From the NCBI GenBank assembly GCA_036010965.1, contig DASCMO010000008.1, positions 1-18,247 of the forward strand: a stretch of DNA of 18,247 nt, in the 5' to 3' direction. A program made the position numbers and the translations under genes. Shown here piece after piece: positions 13,707 through 18,247 of the stretch (position 1 is the first letter of the stretch; every line of letters begins with the position of its first letter). The notes under the pieces were generated by a model. The model was not told where the DNA came from. It did not search any database and saw only the letters and a list, made by a program, of their open reading frames with translations. The DNA is from GCA-2686265 sp036010965. GTDB taxonomy: Bacteria; Planctomycetota; UBA1135; GCA-002686595.

Positions 13707-14447
13707 ATGAGTCCCGACGAAAAACAGCACCCCCCGACCTCGGCGATCCTGGTCGCCGCAGGGGAGTCGTCGCGCATGGCCCTGGCCGCCGGCGATCGCA
13801 AACCGTTCCTCATGCTCGCCGAGCGCCTGGTGATCGAGCACGCCTGCGCCGCCTTCGCCGCCTGCGAATGGGTGCGGGAGATCATCCTCGTCGCCCACCC
13901 CGAAGACGTCACGCGCCTGCGGGACTTGTCCGAGACGAGCGCCGACCTGTCGCTCGTCACGGCCGTGGTCGCCGGGGGAGCGAGCCGAACCGCATCGGTC
14001 CAGAACGGCGTGGCCGCGGCGAGCGGCGACGTGGAGCTGATCGCCGTCCACGACGCCGCCCGCCCGCTCGTGACGCAGCGCCTGATCGAGCGCACCCTGC
14101 GCGCCGCTGCGCGCGACGGAGCGGCTCTGGCCGCCCTGCCGGCGGCGGACACGATCAAGGTCTCCGCGGACGGCGAGCGGGTCGACAGCACCCTGGACCG
14201 CTCAGTGCTGTGGTGCGCCCAGACCCCGCAAGTCTTCGCCGCCTCGGCCCTGCGCGAGCTGCTCGAACGCGCCGCTGCCGAGGGCTTGCGGGTCACCGAT
14301 GACGCCGCCCTCTTCGAGCACTACGACCGGCCGGTGACCCTGGTGCCGGGCGAGACGACCAACGTCAAGCTGACAGCGCCCGATGACCTGGACCTGGCGG
14401 CGGCGATCCTGCGCACGCGCGGCGGGCGTGAGGTGCGCGGATCATGA
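13707..14447 (+). CDS. ispD: 2-C-methyl-D-erythritol 4-phosphate cytidylyltransferase
   Basis: 246 residues. It makes CDP-methylerythritol from MEP and CTP, the third step of the MEP pathway. Motifs: AILVAAGESSRM (13-24; the usual A-A-G-x-G-x-R-M has Ser in place of its second Gly), KPFLML (32-37), GGASRTASVQNG (90-101), HDAARPLV (115-122), QTPQVF (172-177), TDDA (197-200) and the terminal GETTNVKLTAPDDL (215-228). Length is typical. No Shine-Dalgarno precedes ATG 13707. Its TGA overlaps the ATG of ispF (ATGA), so the two are translationally coupled. Confidence 0.95.
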   Translation: MSPDEKQHPPTSAILVAAGESSRMALAAGDRKPFLMLAERLVIEHACAAFAACEWVREIILVAHPEDVTRLRDLSETSADLSLVTAVVAGGASRTASVQNGVAAASGDVELIAVHDAARPLVTQRLIERTLRAAARDGAALAALPAADTIKVSADGERVDSTLDRSVLWCAQTPQVFAASALRELLERAAAEGLRVTDDAALFEHYDRPVTLVPGETTNVKLTAPDDLDLAAAILRTRGGREVRGS

Positions 14448-14929
14448 TGCGCGTGGGCATCGGCTTCGATGTGCACCGCCTGGAGCCAGGCCGGCCCTGC
14501 ATCCTGGGCGGAATCGAACTCCCCCACGCGACGGGTCCCGCCGGCCATTCCGACGGCGACGCCGTCCTGCACGCCGTGATCGACGCCCTGACCGGAGCGG
14601 CGGGCCTGCCGGACATCGGCACGCTCTTCCCCGATGACGACGCAGCCTGGAAGGACGCCGACAGCGCCGCCCTGCTGGAAGAGGTCGTGGAGCGCGTGCG
14701 ATCAGCGGGTTGGCGGGTGGAGAACGTCGATGTGGTGATCGCGACCGAGGGGCCCCGCATCGCGCCCGCGCGCGAGGCGATGCGCGAACGCATCGCAGCT
14801 CTGCTCGGCATCGCTTCGGACGCGGTCAACGTCAAGGGCAAGAGCCTGGAAGGCCTGGGCGCCCTGGCGGACGGCGCAGGCGTCGCGGCCCAGGCGGTCT
14901 GCCTGCTCTCGAGTGACCAGCCCGCCTAG
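14444..14929 (+). CDS. ispF: 2-C-methyl-D-erythritol 2,4-cyclodiphosphate synthase
   Basis: 161 residues. It cyclises CDP-ME-2-phosphate to MEcPP and acts as a trimer. The zinc ligands are conserved: Asp9 and His11 (GFDVHR) and His43 (DAVLHAVIDAL); GHSDGD (34-39) and DIGTLFPD (57-64) are also typical. The C-terminal substrate loop is unusual: the common K-A-T-T-T-E-K-L-G-F-T-G-R-G-E-G reads KGKSLEGLGALADGAG (131-146), keeping the Glu but losing the Lys, Arg and second Glu. The start is ATG 14444 (a second ATG follows directly) with a GAGG upstream inside ispD. Its TAG shares a CTAG with the stop of the convergent ABC transporter gene. Confidence 0.95.
   Translation: MMRVGIGFDVHRLEPGRPCILGGIELPHATGPAGHSDGDAVLHAVIDALTGAAGLPDIGTLFPDDDAAWKDADSAALLEEVVERVRSAGWRVENVDVVIATEGPRIAPAREAMRERIAALLGIASDAVNVKGKSLEGLGALADGAGVAAQAVCLLSSDQPA
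14926..14929. other. CTAG shared by two convergent stop codons
   Basis: The TAG of ispF (14927-14929, plus) and the TAG of the ABC transporter gene (14928-14926, minus) are the two strands of one CTAG palindrome, so the coding regions overlap by 4 bp. Confidence 0.95.
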
Positions 14930-16830
14930 CGGCTCGCGGCACTGACGGGCGCGTCGCCCGGGGCGAACTGGGCCGCGTGCAGGCGCGCGTAGGCACCCTG
15001 CGCGCCGAGCAGCTCGGCGTGGGTGCCGACCTCGACCAACCGGCCCTCATCGAGCACGGCGATGCGATCGGCCTCGCGGATGGTGCTCAGGCGGTGGGCG
15101 ACCACGATCACCGTCCGCCCCTGCATCAGGCGCTCGAGGGCGGCCTGTACCGCGACCTCCGTCTCCGTGTCGAGGGCGCTGGTGGCCTCGTCTAGCAGCA
15201 GGAGCGGCGCGCACTTCAGGATCGCGCGGGCGATGGTGATGCGCTGGCGCTGACCGCCCGAGAGGCGTGCGCCCATGTCCGCCACCTGCGTCTCGTACTT
15301 CTCGGGCAGGCCCATGATGAACTCGTGGATGCCGGCCGCGCGCGTCGCCTCCTCGACCTCCGCCGCCGTCGCGTCCGGCTTGCCGTAACGGACATTCTCC
15401 TCGATCGAGGCGTGGAACAGGAAAGGCGACTGGCTGACCATCGCGTATTGGGCGGTCCACGAGTCGAGGCTCAAGTCACGCAGGTCGTGGCCGTCGGCGA
15501 TGACGCGGCCTTCGACGGGGTCGATGAAGCGCGCCACCAGGTCCATCAGGGTGCTCTTGCCCGAACCCGAGGCCCCCACCAGGGCGAGGGTCTCCCCGGC
15601 GCGGATCTCGAGGGTCACGTCGCGCAGGGCGCACTCCTCCGAACCCGGGTAGGCGAAGGACAAGCCCTCCAGGCAGAGGCCGCGCCCCAGGCCGGCGATC
15701 GCCTGGGCGCCCGGCCGCTCCACCAGGTCCGCGTTCTCCTCGAGCAGCACTTCGAGGCGCTCGGCGGCGCCGACCGACTCCTGCACCCGCGTCCAGACGC
15801 GCGTCGTCTTCTTGATGTTGGTGTAGGAGTTGGCGATCAGGAGCAGGAAGGTCGCCATGCTCCCGCCGTCAGAGAAGCCGCGCCCGGCGATCGTCAGGTA
15901 CCCCAAGCCGACCAGCACCGCCGCCAGGCCCGCGTGGGTGAACACGACGGTCCAGGCATTGGTCATCGCGATCGCGCGCACCATCTTCATCGTGCTGCGC
16001 TGGTAGTCCTCGTTGATCGCACGGTAGCTCGCCAACTCGCGCTCCTCGGCGCGGAATGCCTTGACGGTGCGGATCCCCTGGAACATCTGCGAGAGCACCT
16101 GCACCGAGGCGCCGAGCTTGGTCAAGCTGCGGGTCGAGCCCTTGCGCACCTTGCCGGCGAGGGCCGCCACGGGAATCACGACGATCGGCAGGGTCACGAT
16201 CATCACGGCCGTGGCGGTGGGCGCGACGAGGAACGCCAGGCTGAGGGAGACGATGGCCAGCATCGGCTCACGGATCAGGTCACGGAAGGCGTCGTTGAGG
16301 ACCTGCAGGGTCGCGTTGACATCGGCGCTGATGCGGCTGAGGACGTCGCCCAGGCGCCGGTTGTCGTGATAGCGCATCGACAGGCCCATCAGGTGCCGGG
16401 CCAGCCGGACGCGCAGGTCGACGACCATGCAGAGGGCGATCCTGCGCGAGAGCCAGGTGAATCCGTACTGACAGATTCCGGTCAAGACGGCGATGACGCT
16501 GACCGCCAGGGCCACGCGCCAGAGGACCTCCATCTCCGAGCCTGCGGAGACGGAGCCGAGCATGCGCTCGACCAGGCCGGCACGGAACTCCTCCAGGCTC
16601 CCCAGAAAGTTCTCGATCCCCTCGGAGAGTTCGGCCCTGGGAGCGGCGGGCGCCGTGGCCGAGCCCTCGCCCCGAAAGAGCGCGTCCCAGGTGGGCTTGA
16701 TCAGAAGGAAGACGGCGCGCTCGCCCAAGGCAGTCAGGGTGCCCAGGACGAACACCAACGCGAAGAGCCACAGGTGGGGCCTCGCGTGGGGCTGGAGCAG
16801 CTTCCAGGCAGTACGGACCTTGGCCTTCAT
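14926..16830 (-). CDS. MsbA-like ABC transporter, fused permease and ATPase
   Basis: 634 residues: six-helix type-IV exporter domain (about 1-350), then nucleotide-binding domain. NBD motifs: Walker A GASGSGKST (419-427), Q-loop Gln457, signature LSGGQRQR (523-530), Walker B LLLLDE (543-548) and switch His579 in VVAHRLST. The permease resembles lipid A/lipid exporters of the MsbA class, including SMRYHDNRRLGDVLSRISADV and the coupling-helix region TVKAFRAEE. A loop of about 50 residues between the first two helices (around 50-100) looks longer than in E. coli MsbA. The likely role is flipping lipid-linked substrate across the inner membrane as a homodimer; peptide or drug export is possible. 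The ATG at 16830 has only a weak GAG-type ribosome site. Confidence 0.88.
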   Translation of the reverse strand: MKAKVRTAWKLLQPHARPHLWLFALVFVLGTLTALGERAVFLLIKPTWDALFRGEGSATAPAAPRAELSEGIENFLGSLEEFRAGLVERMLGSVSAGSEMEVLWRVALAVSVIAVLTGICQYGFTWLSRRIALCMVVDLRVRLARHLMGLSMRYHDNRRLGDVLSRISADVNATLQVLNDAFRDLIREPMLAIVSLSLAFLVAPTATAVMIVTLPIVVIPVAALAGKVRKGSTRSLTKLGASVQVLSQMFQGIRTVKAFRAEERELASYRAINEDYQRSTMKMVRAIAMTNAWTVVFTHAGLAAVLVGLGYLTIAGRGFSDGGSMATFLLLIANSYTNIKKTTRVWTRVQESVGAAERLEVLLEENADLVERPGAQAIAGLGRGLCLEGLSFAYPGSEECALRDVTLEIRAGETLALVGASGSGKSTLMDLVARFIDPVEGRVIADGHDLRDLSLDSWTAQYAMVSQSPFLFHASIEENVRYGKPDATAAEVEEATRAAGIHEFIMGLPEKYETQVADMGARLSGGQRQRITIARAILKCAPLLLLDEATSALDTETEVAVQAALERLMQGRTVIVVAHRLSTIREADRIAVLDEGRLVEVGTHAELLGAQGAYARLHAAQFAPGDAPVSAASR

Positions 16831-16885
16831 CTATCTCGTAGTGGGCGCTCGCGGAGCAGGAATGTCCAGCGGCCCCCGTGGTAAG

Positions 16886-16902
16886 AGGGCGCCAGGGCGC
16901 CT
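16886..16902. repeat. Tandem GGCGCC block, copy B (and short alternating CG run nearby)
   Basis: AGGGCGCC then AGGGCGCCT on the plus strand; its reverse complement matches copy A at 12039-12058 apart from a 2-bp indel. It lies in the 145-bp gap (16831-16975) between the ABC transporter gene and the upstream minus-strand gene. In minus-strand RNA the stem is followed by CUCUUACC, so it could be a weak terminator. The same gap holds an alternating CG run at about 16943-16953 and nothing else I recognise. Confidence 0.45.
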
Positions 16903-16975
16903 GTAAGCGCGACACGCCGAACCCGCCATGGTGAGCGAGGTCGGCGCGCGCGCGGTCGCGGGCAAGGGGTGTGGG

Positions 16976-18247
16976 CTAGCGCCCGCCGACCTCGGAGTCG
17001 TCCAGGGCGTCGTGGGCGTAGGTGATGAAGCTCACCCGCGCGTAGTCGTCCCGCAGGAGGTCGATGTGGCGCCGATCGTTCGTGTTCAGCGGCCGCGAGG
17101 GGGCGCCGCGTCGCAGGACCTTCGTCACGTAGTAGCCGAAGGAACCCTTGTGCGGTCCGTCGACGACGCCCACGGACTGGTCGAAGAAGATGCGGTCAGT
17201 GAGCAGCTCGCCGCGCAGGAAGTGGTGGTAGGCGCTCTCGGACATCAGCGAGCGCAGGTCGTTGCGCGTGCGGTCGCCGAAGCGGCCCTTCTGCTTGTAG
17301 CCGACCGTGGACTGACGACCATGCTGGGGCGGCGGCGGATCCCAGAAATCGCAGTGGTCATCGATCAACAGCTGCCAGAAGGTGACCGGATCGAGGGAAG
17401 CGGCACCGTCATCGGGCACATCTTTACCCTGGCTCTCCTCGAAGGACCGCTCGTTTCGTTGCATCTCCGCCATCAGGCGCTCGGCCTTGTCGCGGGCCTT
17501 GTCCCAGCCACCTTCGATCCACTCGAAGTTCTCGAAGTCGAAGGCCGCAACGAGCAACACCTCGGCGTCGACCTTCGCGAGCCCCATGATGTGGTTGGCC
17601 CGGTGCAGGTGGGCGCGCAGGACATCGGGAACCTGAGAGCCGAGCGGGACTGCGGTCTCCTCATCAATGGAGCGCTTGTAGGACTCGTGCAAGCCGAAGT
17701 AGTCGCCGTAGGCCTCGACCGAGGGAAACTGGTGGCCGCCGATGGCGATCTGGCCCAGGTCGAACATCCCGCTCTGGAACTTCGAGGTGATCTCCTCCAG
17801 TTCGGTGGCGATCTCCTCGTTGGAGAGCAGCTTGCCTTCGTACGCCAGGCGCTGGCGCGCCGCCTCGATAAGGGCCAGGAAGAGGCGGGCTTCGTCCACA
17901 TCCTGCTGGGTGACGATCCCCGTCACATCACTCCAGGCTTCCTCGGTGCTGAGGGTCAACTCGGGCTCACCGTCCCAGTCGAAATCCATGGTGGCGATCC
18001 TGTCCTTCGACAGGCCGGTGAGGGCGGTCTGCGTGTCGACCACCTTGTAGAGATTGTCGCGCACGATCTGGCGCAGGATCGAGCGGTACATCGAGTCTTC
18101 GGGCTGGAGCACGGGCTCCGGGCCGGGATCCTCATCGGTATCGCCCTTCGCCAGCCACTCGGCGCGCTGCTCCTCGAGGAAGCTGTTGCGACGCTCGAAG
18201 CTCTTTCGGAAGTCGTCGATCAGGATCTCGCCCGCTTCCTGGCGCAG
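16976..18247 (-). CDS. Possible SurA/PpiC-like folding factor, 5' end beyond window
   Basis: The frame is open to the window edge, giving at least 423 residues; the true start is outside. It is a soluble, charged, helix-rich protein. The middle (TQQDVDEARLFLALIEAARQ, LSNEEIATELEEI, then VEAYGDYFGLHESYKR) looks like the helical N-domain of SurA-type chaperones. The C-terminal VVDGPHKGSFGYYVTKVL resembles the closing 'G-P-v-x-t-x-x-G-y-h-v-x-k-v' strand of parvulin PPIase domains. The central part (AEVLLVAAFDFENFEW, KARDKAERLMAEM) could be a degenerate parvulin core. I cannot identify catalytic residues, so enzymatic activity is doubtful and the family call tentative. It reads toward the ABC transporter gene after 145 bp. 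Confidence 0.55.
   Translation of the reverse strand: MRQEAGEILIDDFRKSFERRNSFLEEQRAEWLAKGDTDEDPGPEPVLQPEDSMYRSILRQIVRDNLYKVVDTQTALTGLSKDRIATMDFDWDGEPELTLSTEEAWSDVTGIVTQQDVDEARLFLALIEAARQRLAYEGKLLSNEEIATELEEITSKFQSGMFDLGQIAIGGHQFPSVEAYGDYFGLHESYKRSIDEETAVPLGSQVPDVLRAHLHRANHIMGLAKVDAEVLLVAAFDFENFEWIEGGWDKARDKAERLMAEMQRNERSFEESQGKDVPDDGAASLDPVTFWQLLIDDHCDFWDPPPPQHGRQSTVGYKQKGRFGDRTRNDLRSLMSESAYHHFLRGELLTDRIFFDQSVGVVDGPHKGSFGYYVTKVLRRGAPSRPLNTNDRRHIDLLRDDYARVSFITYAHDALDDSEVGGR

Noticed and set aside
15325..16884. 519-aa open frame on the plus strand
   Set aside because: It lies antisense to the ABC transporter gene. Its His/Gln/Asp/Gly-rich, motif-free product is the usual shadow of a GC-rich gene.
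1..18247. Defence island, prophage, insertion sequence, toxin-antitoxin pair or retron
   Set aside because: No transposase, integrase, terminal inverted repeat with target duplication, reverse transcriptase, toxin motif or CRISPR repeat was seen on either strand.

Overview
This is an 18.2-kb, very GC-rich (roughly 70% by eye), gene-dense bacterial chromosomal segment. A TonB protein with a TonB-dependent receptor and an MsbA-like lipid exporter point to a Gram-negative (diderm) cell; IspD and IspF point to the MEP isoprenoid pathway. GC content, several GTG starts, a eukaryote-like adenylosuccinate lyase and poorly recognisable proteins would fit a Planctomycetota-type or similar environmental lineage, but that assignment is inference and unproven. 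I see no insertion sequence, integrase, phage gene, CRISPR array or rRNA. It reads as ordinary core genome with some unusual details.

Layout. The window opens inside the 3' end of a hydantoinase/oxoprolinase subunit A gene (+), which meets tonB (-) tail to tail with overlap. tonB lies downstream of its receptor gene (-). Next on the minus strand come a tRNA-Gly(GCC) with a clear sigma70-type promoter, a DHH phosphoesterase-thiD pair, a sugar-phosphate-isomerase-like TIM barrel gene, a 320-bp intergenic region with inverted repeats, and purB. Upstream of purB is a nadC - RsbW-like ATPase - vanZ-like operon with GTGA stop/start overlaps. A small comEA-like gene (+) diverges from nadC and converges on a minus-strand ruvC - hypothetical - FlhG/MinD-like operon. 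ispD-ispF (+) diverges from ruvC and converges on the MsbA-like ABC transporter gene (-), the two stop codons sharing one CTAG. The window ends inside a minus-strand gene for a possible SurA/PpiC-like folding factor.

Functions. There is central metabolism (NAD synthesis by NadC, purine synthesis by PurB, thiamine pyrimidine phosphorylation by ThiD, isoprenoids by IspD/IspF), Holliday-junction processing (RuvC), envelope functions (TonB and receptor, ABC exporter, possible chaperone, VanZ-like membrane protein) and regulation (RsbW-like kinase, FlhG/MinD-like ATPase). All three convergent junctions overlap by 4-22 bp. No coherent new multi-gene system could be demonstrated. The best leads are the eukaryote-type PurB with a possibly leaderless promoter, the structured purB-downstream region, and the unrecognised protein between ruvC and the FlhG-like gene.
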